From: Sequoia sempervirens
Lineage: Eukaryota; Streptophyta; Pinopsida; Cupressales; Cupressaceae
NCBI GenBank assembly: GCA_007258455.2
Contig: VDFB02193867.1
Coordinates: 524,997,692-525,061,691, forward strand
Direction: 5' to 3'
DNA length: 64,000 nucleotides
The translations under genes and the position numbers were made by a program. This document shows, piece after piece, positions 11,893-22,139 of the stretch. The notes under the pieces are model-generated. The model searched no databases and had not been told where the DNA came from. It worked only from the letters and a program-made list of their open reading frames with translations. The stretch's first letter is position 1, and each line of letters opens with the position of its first letter.

Positions 11893-13605
11893 ATGGACCC
11901 CCTGCATCTATTGAATTACTGACTCCCCACAATTACCACACCTAGAAAATGAAAATGTGTAGATTGTTTTAGTCCTAGGGTTTGTGGTCCACTCTAAATG
12001 CTACCCAACCCACCTTCACCAAAGAATATGAGATATTTTCCCATCAAATTAAATGTGACCGAGCTATGGGGTTGATGAAGTTAAATGTTTCAGATAGTCT
12101 CCTTTTCCATGTTGATGAGGTACACCTAAATAAATCTGGGATAAGTTAGAAAACCTTTTGGTCAGGGTAGCATGATCTGTGGATTGCAATTGGAGGCTGA
12201 GTTAAAATCTCTTATCCCTGGAGCATTTCCTACTATTGATGACTTCCTAGTGAAATTCAAATTAGTAAGGTCAGAACTAGCAAGATGTGGAAAGACCAAA
12301 ACCGATAATGAGTCTATTTTCTTGATTCTGTCTAAGTTAAGAGGCCCTTTTGTTGTGTTTTCCTCTACCTTTTACTCCACAATGGATGCCTTAGATAGTG
12401 CATTCCAGATGCCCTCTTTTGAGACCTTTTGTGACTGGTTAACAAAGGAGCAAGCCAAACTTGCCCAGTTGGAGGGGGTCCCTACAAATCATGCATTGGT
12501 TGCTCATGGATCACAGAGTAAGGGGAAGAAGAAGCCTAAACCTAAAACAAAGTCAATTAAGACCCCCACCATTGCAAAAGAAGAAAATCCAAATAAGGAT
12601 AAAGTTAGTTGTGTATACTATAAAAAGAAGAGGCATGATGAGCATCATTGTTACATAAGGAAGATAGATGAGCTCTCCCACCTCCAGAAAAATAATATCC
12701 CACTTCCATCTTCTATGACTCCTTCTACAAGCTTTTCATCTTCATATGCTCCATCCACCAAGCCCACAAAATCTTTTAGTGCAGGCATTGCAAATAGTAA
12801 AGAAGATAAGCACTACATGGGTAAGGGACATGCACTGGTCACTTCTGTAGTTGATTCTCGGTGTGACAGATGGTTCCTAGATTCTGGTGCATCTCACCAC
12901 ATGAGTTCTTCACCATATGCTTTCATGGGTTTGCACCCCTTTGACACTTCCAAAATTTTGTTGGGGAACAATAAGTTGTTGGATGTTCAGGGGATAGGAA
13001 TTGTAGACGTAGGTGATGGTTGCTTTTGGGATGTACTGTGCATTCCAGAGTTGCACACAAATATTTTGTCTATATACTAGATAACACATGGTGAATTCCC
13101 TAAGACTTTGGAGTTTACAGCCGATTATGTGTTTATCAGAGAAGCTAATTCTAGAAAACTGATTGTTGTTGGTAATGTTGATCATGAGTCTCGACTGTAT
13201 ATCTTCTCTCACTTTGTTAAGGAGGATGACTATGTACCTCACACACCCTTGGCTAGTGTTGATAGTAATATTGGTCATTTGCATTTTTGGGTACTTCTAA
13301 CTCATGTTGATACTATTCTTGTTGCTTCAGAGGTTGGGTTTCCAGCACAACAAGCTATCTTTGATCCCTCAGATCTTGTTTTGTTGGATGAGTACTTAGC
13401 AAGAATCTTTGATTTTTTTGTAGAGACTCACCTTGCAGATTTGGTAGATTCACTTGAGGGAATTTCTCTCCTCTTTGATGACAGTTTCAACAAGACAGTT
13501 GATTCATTTGGATTGTCTTTGGAGGTTGACATTGTTGAGCCTTCACCTTCGTTTGATTCATCACATTTCTTGGTTGATTTTGATCATGATTATGTGATGG
13601 ACTAG
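11893..13605 (+). pseudogene. Copia gag, protease and pre-integrase remnant fused to an acidic ORF
   Basis: The N-terminal gag segment (ELLTPHNYHT, then QPTFTKEYEIFSHQIKCDRA) has in-frame TAG codons at 11943, 11970, 11976, 12147 and 12168. Several fall where Trp is expected. A frameshift leads into the open frame 12172-13080: UBN2-type gag, Lys-rich linker, a damaged zinc knuckle (CVYYKKKRHDEHHC, second Cys and Gly lost), then the Copia protease motif WFLDSGASHHMSS (about 12871-12909). After TAG 13078 the frame continues to 13605 with a pre-integrase-like stretch and then about 100 residues rich in Asp, Glu, Leu and Phe. Integrase, reverse transcriptase and RNase H are absent. Non-autonomous and decayed. 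Confidence 0.75.
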
Positions 13606-14191
13606 TCTATTTGGAGATTTCCTTCCTTTTTTCTGTTGGATATGGAGTGGCTTCTTCATCACTTGGTGGACTTGTTTCTTCCTAAGGGAAGAGGTGTTGC
13701 TTGCAGGCATTGGATCATCTTTTGTTTTTAGACATACTTCATCGGCATCAGAGCTTCTTCATTATGGGGGGGATATGATATCTCCTGCTTTCCCTCCTAT
13801 GGGGGGGTCATTGATTGTATATATATGAGGGTGGGTGCATGAAGTTGGGTAGCAATTTTGTGGCCACTTTTTATTTTATTTTTGAAAAGTCATAACATGC
13901 TCACATTATTTCACGTTAAAGGAAAAAAAAAGTGAAAGTCATTCATTTTCATTTCGATTGTTTTTTGTTCTACCCGCGACCAAAACCCCCATCTGTCACG
14001 CTCTCATTCTAGGAGGAGGTATTGTGAAAAAATCTTCAGCAACAGTTGCTATTTCTGTGCAAGGATGACACCACGACGATGAATAGGTGGGAGAGGTAAG
14101 TATTGTTTGTTGTTTGTTTTGAATTTCTTAGTTTTAAATTGATTTTGTTAATTTTAGGTTATATTTGATATATATTTTTTTGAATTTCCAG
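13606..14191 (+). other. Copia tail and left edge of an inserted element
   Basis: Contains two G-runs (about 13767-13773 and 13801-13807) like polypurine tracts. At 13846 the sequence TGGGTA followed by TGGCCACTTTTT (13861-13872) mirrors TGGCCACTTTTT and TGGGTA in reverse complement at 53284-53336; this could be the left terminus of the large inserted element. No gene before about 14192; a short upstream exon ending in GAGAGGTAAG near 14100 is possible. Confidence 0.35.
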
Positions 14192-14786
14192 GAGATGCAA
14201 ATGAACCTGCAAACCCTCAAAATCCTCAACAAGAAGAGCAACCAAATCCTCAGGAACAAAATCCTCAACAAGAAAATCAACCTCAACAACAACCTCCTCC
14301 ACCAATCACTCAACACCCTCCTAACACTCAACAAAATTTAATGAGTGAAATTGAGAACAACAAAAAACAAATTGAGGATTTTTTTAGTAGGTTGAGTGAT
14401 CCAAATGGTTCAACTACAGAAAGAATGACCCTAGCAAATTCATTGAAAGATATGTTAAAAATGTAGATTCAATTAGCAAACAAATAACTAGATGGCAAAA
14501 TAGGAGGCAGGCAACTAGGGCATATTATGTAGATAAACTATCATATAAACAAGTAAAGGATTTAAAAATTACAAAAGGTGACTTGTGCTCATTATTCACT
14601 GACCCACACAAAAATCAAAATCTTAGCCTTAATGAGAAGAGGTTTCCTATTTATTGGTGCCACCACCAAGAGATTAGGAATCATTTTTTTATGATAGGTG
14701 GTACATGGTCTTTGATGACCGACCATGCAACAATTGTGAATTCCCCCAATATTTTCTTAGGAAACTATACAGTGAGTTCATATTGA
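14192..14786 (+). pseudogene. Unknown transposon-borne coding segment
   Basis: After a splice-acceptor-like TTTCCAG, one frame encodes a Gln/Asn/Pro-rich stretch (repeated NPQQE and QNPQQ phrases) to TAG at 14464. A second frame is open from about 14385 through DPSKFIERYVKNVDSISKQ and LSYKQVKDLKI to a stop at 14784. Either a frameshift or an unseen splice joins them. The second part is basic and looks like a real domain, but I do not recognise it. This part is missing from copy 2 because of the N run. Confidence 0.4.
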
Positions 14787-14884
14787 AAAAAATTCCAAAT
14801 TATTTTGATATGAGGGACATCCAGGGGAGAGGTGGGGGGTCGGCTCAGGATAGGCCCGGTGCATAGCTAGATCCTATGTGGCAA

Positions 14885-15211
14885 GGGAGACGAGCTCTCA
14901 CTAGGTCGCCTCATAAGCACATTGTTATGCCTGTTGTCACAAAGAAGAGTGTTGATGTAGATACATTGCAGGTGATCAACACTTTGAACCAGAGTGTCAT
15001 CCATCATACTAGCCCTATTCTATAATGCCATCCAACAGAGTCTTCGAATGGTGGCCATCGAACCCATGTGTGTCAATCTTGTGGGGCGACTTGTTCATAT
15101 GAACCCATCGAAACTCAAGAGGCTGCTATACAAGATCTGTATGCAGCTATAGAGATGGAGAGGGCGACTGGAATTTTGCATGATGTGTATGACATTGATA
15201 CTCAAATAAAA
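14885..15211 (+). pseudogene. Unknown spliced gene, CxxC exon, copy 1 (stop-broken)
   Basis: Homologous to 32208-32534 in copy 2. Encodes the phrase CQSCGATCSYEP (zinc-binding-like cysteines) and ends TQIK at a phase-0 GT donor at 15212. A TAA (about 15024) replaces the glutamine codon seen in copy 2, so copy 1 is broken. No family recognised. Confidence 0.5.
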
Positions 15212-15302
15212 GTTAGCATGTTCATTGAATTTAATTTATTAAATTTTGATTTTGAAATACAAGATTAACTAATTTAGTTTTATGATTTTAATAAAATTGT
15301 AG

Positions 15303-16610
15303 GGTCACAGTGTTGAGACTGGATACGTCGGCCCTCCACCTACTTTTTTCTGCATTACACCTATCATTGGGGTATGTAACTAGTAAACAATTATAAATTT
15401 ATTACATGTTAATAGCATTGTTTTACGAATGGTATTTTAATATGTGATTTTGGATGTTGAATAGGGTAATATTGGAGGTTTCGAGGGAACACCTCCCAGT
15501 GCCAGTGGATTGTCTCAAACCTACATGCAGGTAATAGAATAAAGAGTTTGACTAATGAATTGTACTTAATAAATTTGTGTAGTTTATATTCATATCAATG
15601 GTTACGTTGCATTGCACATCATTCAAACTCAAATCATTACTTCACATTCCATAACTAATAACTAGATGTTGATAGATGAAAAAATTTCAACTACAATATA
15701 GTTGTTTAGAAAGTCAACATAAGCAGTGATACAATTACTTCACATGGAGGCATGTGCTTGCAAAGGTGCACTTACATGACAAACTATGGATTCTTGGAAA
15801 AAATCTATAAAACCATAATAGTAAGCAATAACATAGACAAGGCAGTTAATAGTTTGAAAAAATGCCTCAAAGAAATGCGGTCCATTCCATCACCATGAGA
15901 CCACATTTCTTCAAGGAATTTCTTCAAACTAATCACCACCTTTTCTATGATACCACATTTTTCATACATGTGCACCAAAGAATTTTATCAAAATACTCAC
16001 TTCCTTGCTACTATGGCTAAAAACCTAAAATAGGTGCTTTCCAACAAACTATGGATGCTTGGAAAAATATCTATCATAGAATAATAGTAAGCAATAATAC
16101 CATAGAGAAGGCAATGAACTTTTTGAAAAAATTCCTGAAAGAAATGCGGTCTTATGGTGATGGAATGCAATGATGTGCATTTGTTTGTAATGGAATTCCA
16201 TCACCACGAGACCCCATTTCTTTTGAGGCATTTTTTCAAACAGTTCACTGCCTTCTCTATGCCACCACAGTTATCGTATATGTCTATAAAAGCATTTAAT
16301 CAAACGGTTCAACAGCTTGCTGCTATGGGTAAAAGCCTAAAAAACACATCCTTTCAAACAATATATGGATAGGGAAAATAGTAAGCATAATAATCATAAA
16401 TATATAGTTTAATAAGTACTCAATTTTTTTTTCATTAGATCTTATACATTATAAGTCATGACGTGGATCACTATTGTAACTTTTTTGTGATTGAATTATT
16501 TGTTGTTTTATTTTCAGATGTTGGTGGCGGAAACACCTCCAAATGTTACGAGGGCAACAAATATTGGTGTTTCATCCACTATACAATCTTTGATGGCTCT
16601 GACAGGGGAG
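15303..16610 (+). other. Three small phase-0 exons of the unknown gene, copy 1
   Basis: Exons 15303-15371 (23 codons), 15465-15530 (22 codons) and 16518-16610 (31 codons) each have AG before and GT after, are multiples of three and open in the frame continuing from the CxxC exon. They encode VETGYVGPPPTFF, GGFEGTPPSASGLSQTY and VTRATNIG...SLMALTGE phrases. The same borders are kept in copy 2, which supports a real spliced gene carried by the element. Product unknown. The 987-bp intron before the last exon holds the PPR-derived inverted repeats. Confidence 0.55.
15779..16375. repeat. Inverted repeats built from PPR-gene fragments, copy 1
   Basis: Two tandem units (about 15779-16040 and 16042-16375), each a hairpin whose arms read as pentatricopeptide-repeat protein away from the loop. 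Unit 2 arms are 16099-16168 and 16192-16264, with a loop of about 22 nt and roughly nine mismatches in about 69 nt by hand. Plus arm: ELFEKIPERNAVLW. Minus arm: NAFIDIYDNCGGIEKAVN, then ELFEKMPQ. Unit 1 arms (15831-15882 and 15897-15952) give FEKMPQRNAV on plus and MYEKCGIIEK, RNVVSW on minus. Stops and frameshifts rule out a PPR protein. The structure could be transcribed into double-stranded RNA. PPR identity is by motif recognition only. Confidence 0.65.
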
Positions 16611-16839
16611 GTATGAGGCGAATTACTAAAATCAAACCATTATTGATTTGTAGTTTAATTTCTATTTGGATGGTTTATACAAGGCTTGAGCACGCCTCAA
16701 CATTGATGTGCGAATATTTCCCTCGTGGAGAGTGATCGTGAGATGGATGCAAGTGATTATTTTGTTAAATATATCATTTTTTATAATATAATTTCTATAT
16801 ATTAATGTCTTTACTTCTTACTATAACAGTTAAAACTTC

Positions 16840-16974
16840 ACTAAGAACTTAATAGTACTAGGAGGAGCAGTAGGAGCACTCCTCGAGCACAACAGAAACG
16901 AGTGATGAACTTATCGCCATCGGATCGACAAACAAAGGGAACAAATTTATTTCCAGAGCATGGAGATAAATGAA
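16840..16974 (+). other. Possible 3' terminal exon of the unknown gene, copy 1
   Basis: Open frame rich in Ser and Arg (STRRSSRSTPRAQQKRV) then NLSPSDRQTKGTNLFPEHGDK and TGA at 16972-16974. Conserved in copy 2 just right of the LARD insertion (45411-45544). Exon start and phase unproven. Confidence 0.35.
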
Positions 16975-17099
16975 TTTTGATTCTAGAGCCCTTTGTTGTA
17001 TGCCTACATGGCAATTTTGTACATATTTTGTATTGAATATATTTGACATTGTATGCCTATATGGCATTCTCATAAGCCTATATGGCTATTTTGTACCTA

Positions 17100-17465
17100 T
17101 ATTTTATACTTATACTGACATATATTGATGTATGTGTACATGGCTATTTGGTTAATACAAATCTTTTTTATCGATGGTGTCCATATTTGCATTATAAATT
17201 CATGGTTCAATAGATATGAGTTACGTGTATTGAAGTGTATACTTTACAAATTATGTGTATACTTTGTGACTTATGTGTGTTCCAATTTATACTTTGCGAC
17301 TTACTCGTTTTCACGTGTATACCTTGTATTCATGCATATACTTTGTATTAAGTTGTGTATACTATGTATTCGTGTGTAAATTTCAAGGCTTACATGTTTG
17401 TGACTACTTGTGCTTCCCTTATTCACATGTACATGCTTGACTTATTCATGTGTATACTTATTAAT
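17100..17465. repeat. Degenerate GTGTATACTTTG repeat tract, copy 1
   Basis: Irregular repeats of GTGTATACTTTG, GTGACTTATGTGT and similar; a corresponding tract lies at about 45665-46035. Low complexity; the short ORFs in it are not credible genes. Confidence 0.6.
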
Positions 17466-18150
17466 TGGTTAGCTCTAACATTGATCATTGTTGTCCTTCA
17501 TGGTTTGTCTTGAATAAATTAATTGATTGATGGTAAACAACTTTATCTAAAAGAAAAAAAACACGTTTTTAATTGGAATTCCATGAAATGATTGATAAAA
17601 AGATTCTAATGTATTTAATCCTTTGATTGGAACAAAAAGATATGTGTTTATACAATTCAATTGTGTAGTCACCCTTTGGTTTTTTGAAAGAAAAATCTGC
17701 TTATGCCATTGTTACACTGCACATGTAAACCAAATTTTGTATTATGGAGCTATATTAAGCTACCACTCTCAAGACCAATGCAACAAAGATACAAAATAAT
17801 GTTTAAGACTGCAAGAAGACATCAAAATGGCTAGTGTACTAAACAAATTCTTATGATTTATGAAGAACGCTGATAAATCTACTCATTTGGCTTCTTTTTT
17901 CAAAATCATACAAATTGAACCCTAGCATCAATAGACTATGTATATCAAGCTACCAAATTCAAGTTTCAACGATGAATATTTATCATGCATATTTTAAATG
18001 ATATTCAAGTTTATGGTGGTTTTGTCGTTTATATGATGTTATGTGATATTCTAATCCTAATTCATGCTTCTAGGCTGCATATATATATATATTTTACATG
18101 GTTTTTGTACCAATGAACCCAAAATGAACTAAATCCCCCTCCAAATTTTT
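17466..18150. other. Spacer inside copy 1
   Basis: AT-rich, no credible ORF, collinear with about 46036-46722 in copy 2. A short (AT)n run sits near 18080-18092. Nothing else recognised. Confidence 0.5.
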
Positions 18151-18597
18151 TTGGCCGAACCAGCGAATGAACCCCTAAACTCAAACCTGAACATCAAAAC
18201 CTATTCCAAAACTCTTCATTCTACCTACACAAACTTAATTGACCACCAAATTATGTTGCCCCTTGACTTTACCCACTTTTACTCCCTCAAACCTCTCTTT
18301 TTCATTAAAACCCCTGTTTTCCCAACTAGGGCATCATGCCATAACATACTTTTGACCTCCACTGTCCTTGCAGACCTTTTGGAACACAACAAAATCCACA
18401 ACCTCACCCTATTTACAACCTATTCTAATTTATTTTCAAGCAATTTCTTCTTTTCACCTCTTTTAGCCTTGCTTTTAAGGGGCCTCAATTCTAAATTTTC
18501 AATAGGGGCAGCGTTAGTAATCTCTTCCAATGCCTTTACCAATGCTATTTTCTTATTCCTACTCCCTATCCTACTTACATCAGGCCCATATCACTGA
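18151..18597 (+). CDS. Hypothetical 148-codon ORF, copy 1
   Basis: Open frame starting at TTG and ending TGA, rich in Leu, Phe and Thr with a hydrophobic C-terminal third. The frame is intact in both copies (46723-47169), but four of the five coding differences noticed change the amino acid, which does not suggest purifying selection. No ATG start and no family recognised. Probably fortuitous. Confidence 0.2.
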   Translation: MAEPANEPLNSNLNIKTYSKTLHSTYTNLIDHQIMLPLDFTHFYSLKPLFFIKTPVFPTRASCHNILLTSTVLADLLEHNKIHNLTLFTTYSNLFSSNFFFSPLLALLLRGLNSKFSIGAALVISSNAFTNAIFLFLLPILLTSGPYH

Positions 18598-18650
18598 GAC
18601 ACAACCTAAACAGTAGGTGGAATGACTTATTTTAACATATTACACTCAAA

Positions 18651-20893
18651 CCCTTAAGGGATTGATTTAGTTGAACGTAGCTCAGAGCGATTCTACGTGT
18701 TTGGGTGTGAAAGAAGACCATGCCTAGCGTAAATATACCTATTCAGACACATTGGAACATTCCATTTGGTCACACGAGTTGCAAAATGAAAGTTGTACCA
18801 CTTTGCAACTTTTCACTGTTTACATTTGACGCTTTTTCTATCAACTGAAAATTTGACACCACGGGAAAACCACTCCAAGATAACAAAAAACTGAGAGAGG
18901 TTATTGTAGAGGGGCCCAACATGATCCCATAGAATCATACGAGAAATGTCTAAGCATCACGGTATCTGAGTAACAATATGCTGAATTTTGTAGCCATTTT
19001 GCACTTTGGACCCTTAAGGAATCAATCTGGTTGAACGTAGCTCAGAGTGATTCCGTGTGTTTGGGTGTGAAAGAGGACCATTCCTAATGTAAACATACCT
19101 ATTCTGATGCGTTGTGACAGTCTGTTTGGTTATACGAGTTGTAGAACAAAAGTTGCACCACTTTGCAACTTTCCACTACTTGCATTTGACACTTTTTCCA
19201 TCAACTGAAAACTAGACACCACAGAAAAAAAAACTTTGAAATAAAAAAAAATGAGGGAGGTTATTGCAAAGGGGTCCAACACGATCCCATAGGATCAAAT
19301 GAGAAGTTTCTAAGCATCATGATAACTGAGTAACATGCTGAAATTTGCAGCCATTTTGCACTTTGGGCCCTTAAGGAATCGATTTGGTTGAACGTAGCTC
19401 AGAGCTATTCCGCGTGTTTGGGTGTGAAACATGACCATTCCTAGTGTAAACATACCTATTCGGATGCGTTAGAACAATTTGTTTGGTCACACAAGTTGCA
19501 AAATGAAAGTTGCACCACTTTGCAACTTTCCACTACTTGCATTTGACACTTTTTCTATCAACTAAAAATTGGACACCACAGGAAAACCAATATGAGATAA
19601 CAAAAATTGAGAGAGGTTATTGTAGAGGGGACCAACACGATTCCATAGGATCAGATGAAATTTTTTTAAACATCACAGTATCCAAGTAACAACATGCTGA
19701 AGTTTGCAACCATTTTGCACTTTGGACCCTTAAGGGATCGATCCGGTTGAACGTAGTTCAAAGCTATTTTGCGTGTTTGGGTACAAAAAAGGACCATTCC
19801 TAGCATAAACATACCTATTCAGATGCATTGGAATAGTCTATTTGGTCACACGAGTTGCAGAACAAAAGTTTCACCACTTTGCAATTTTCAACTACTTGCA
19901 TTTGATAACTTTTTCCCTAAGTGAAAATTCGCCACCATGTGAAAATGCCTTTGGGATAGTGAAAAGTGAGAGAGGTTACTGTAGAGGGGCCCAACACGAT
20001 CCCATAGGATCAAACGAGAAGTTTCTAAGTGTCACAGTATCCGAGTAACAACATGCTGAAGTTTGTAGCCATTTTGCACTTTGGACCCTTAAGGGATCAA
20101 TCCAGTTGAACGTAGTTCAGAGTGATTCCACGTGTTTGGGTGCAAAAAAGGACCATGCCTAGTGTAAAAATACCTATTCAAATGTGTTGGAATAGTATAC
20201 TTTTTCACATGAGCACTACTTTGCAACTTTCAACTACTTGCATTTGACAACACCAGAAATTGAAAATTGCCACCGTGAAATGCCTACGGGAATGAGTGAA
20301 ACCAAAGAGGTTATTATATAGGGGTCTCTTAGCGATCAATAGAGGATCGAGGATGATTTTAAGCATCATGGTATCGAGAGAATAACATGTTGAAGTTTGT
20401 TAACCATTTTGCACTTTGGACCTTAAGGGATCCGATCAGTTGAAGATGCTTTCGGGCGATTCCGATGTTTGAGTGTAAAGAGGACATGCTAAGCGTAAAA
20501 ATACATATTCAGACATGTTGGAATAGTCTGTTTGGTCACACAAGTTGCAAAATGAAAGTTGCACCACTTTGCAACTTTCAACTACTTGCATTTGACAACT
20601 TTTTCCCCAAGTGAAAATTCGCCACCACGTGAAAATGCCTTTGAGATAGCAAAAACCGAGAGAGGTTATTGTAGAGGGGCCCAACGCAATCCCATAAGAT
20701 CAGACAAGAAGTTTCTAAGTGTCATGGTATCCAAATAAAAACATTCTAAATTTTTTAGCCATTTTGCACTTTGGACCCTTGAGGGATCGATCCGGTTGAA
20801 CGTAGCTCAAAGCAATTTTGTGTGTTTGGGTGCAAAAGAGGACCATGCCTAGCGTAAACATACCTATTCAGATGCGTTGAAATAGTCTGTTTC
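18651..20893. repeat. Tandem array of about 359-bp units, copy 1
   Basis: Unit starts, marked by CCCTTAAGG followed by GGTTGAACGTAG, lie at 18651, 19011, 19368, 19727, 20086, about 20420 and 20776 (last unit partial). Units also share CGTGTTTGGGTG, AAAGTTGCACCACTTTGCAAC and GAGAGAGGTTATTGTAGAGG. The unit starting at 20086 is short. No coding potential. Inside it, about 20250-20460 is garbled against copy 2. Confidence 0.92.
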
Positions 20894-22139
20894 AAATGTT
20901 GGTTTTGGAAGTTGAAGTGGTTTGTTTTAAGAGGGAAACATTATAAAAGGCCATGAGAAACTCGAATGGAGGATGATCCTTGGATTGGAAAGAAGAATTT
21001 GAACAATAAAACTCATAATTTCTCCAATTTTTTTAATGTATTTTCCAGTATAGCAGTAGTTGGTACATATTGTAAAACATATTTTTGATTCATTTTCTTG
21101 TGGAATAGCATAGTATATTGTGTCCTCTCTCATTTTAATCCATTTTGAGTTTTTTCCATTAAGTTTTGTGTGATTTATCTAACTGGTTGAAATAGGGTTT
21201 CTTGCAAGTTTGTAAACCTCAAACATGTATTAATCCATCCCACCTACCGCAAGGCTTGTAACTCAGTGGGATGGATTGGGAACAATAGGTTTTTGGTGGA
21301 GGTTTGTTGAACTAGATCAAGGGAGGTCTGGAAGTGGATTGGGTGTCAAACCCTATGAGGAAATGTTGAGTTTTCCTTAAGAAAAATGAGGTTTTGGTGA
21401 GTGAAATTGAGTTTTTGAGTTGGGAAGCATTATTTTATGTTAGATTGAGCATGAGTAGCATATTTTAGGCTTGTTTGAATAGTTTTCAAGTTTTGGAGTA
21501 TTTGGAAAGTGCTACTTTCAATAAAACCTAGGGTTTCTAAGCCTAGGGAGAGGGTTTTATGGTTTGGGTGGTAAATGATTGAATCTTTGCAATCTAATGC
21601 TGAAATTTGAAGTTTTGACAGATATAAAGTGCTTCCCAAAGGTTTTAGGAGATTTGGAAAAGTTTTGAAGGTGGCCCCTTTGTGAAAGTGGGCTAATTTG
21701 GGCCCTTAAAAGTGTAGAAAACTTGATTTGTGTAGTTTGGTACAAAAAAACCATTGGTGATTGTTGGATATGTTGAAAGGCTACAAGGAAGAGTGTTGAT
21801 TTGGTGAAAAGTGAAGAGTTTTGAGAATTGTGACTTGTGAATTGTTGTTGTTGGTTGATTTTTTGTGTTCAATTGTGTTGTAGGACCTCCCCTAGTTGCA
21901 TCACAATTCCAATGCTTTGTACATGCTTCCATTTTGAGCCATGATTGCAAGATAGGCTTCACCTTTCCCCATGTTTCTAACGTAGCCTTCAATAAAGAGT
22001 TTTCTAACAGTGGAGAGAAGGGATATAATCCCTTGTAGGTAGACTAATCAAGGAAACATTTAAAATATATCACAAATAAAAGTGAAGTGATGAGGTAAAT
22101 TTAGAAATAGAGATGGAAACCAAAATAGTTTCTAAGATC
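20894..22139. other. Right flank of the array, copy 1
   Basis: Collinear with 49471-50640. About 100 nt (CCCCTAGTTGCATCACAATT through CCATGTTT, about 21888-21977) present here are missing in copy 2 near 50478. No gene recognised on either strand. Confidence 0.5.
22135..22139. other. Target-site duplication of the gag-only retrotransposon (left)
   Basis: AGATC at 22135-22139 is repeated at 31485-31489, directly outside the element's TG and CA ends. Confidence 0.9.

Larger units (their letters stand above)
14826..22139 (+). repeat. Unidentified large element, copy 1 (left part)
   Basis: Collinear and highly similar to 32149-34150 plus 45394-50640. Blocks: 14826-16827 pairs with 32149-34150; 16823-22139 pairs with 45394-50640. 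It contains a spliced unknown gene, PPR-derived inverted repeats, a 148-codon ORF and a tandem array. It is interrupted at 22139 by the gag-only retrotransposon and resumes at 31490. Confidence 0.9.

Noticed and set aside
16045..16375. A coding PPR gene on the minus strand
   Set aside because: Stops and frameshifts interrupt every motif, and the PPR-like segments occur in opposite orientations within each unit.
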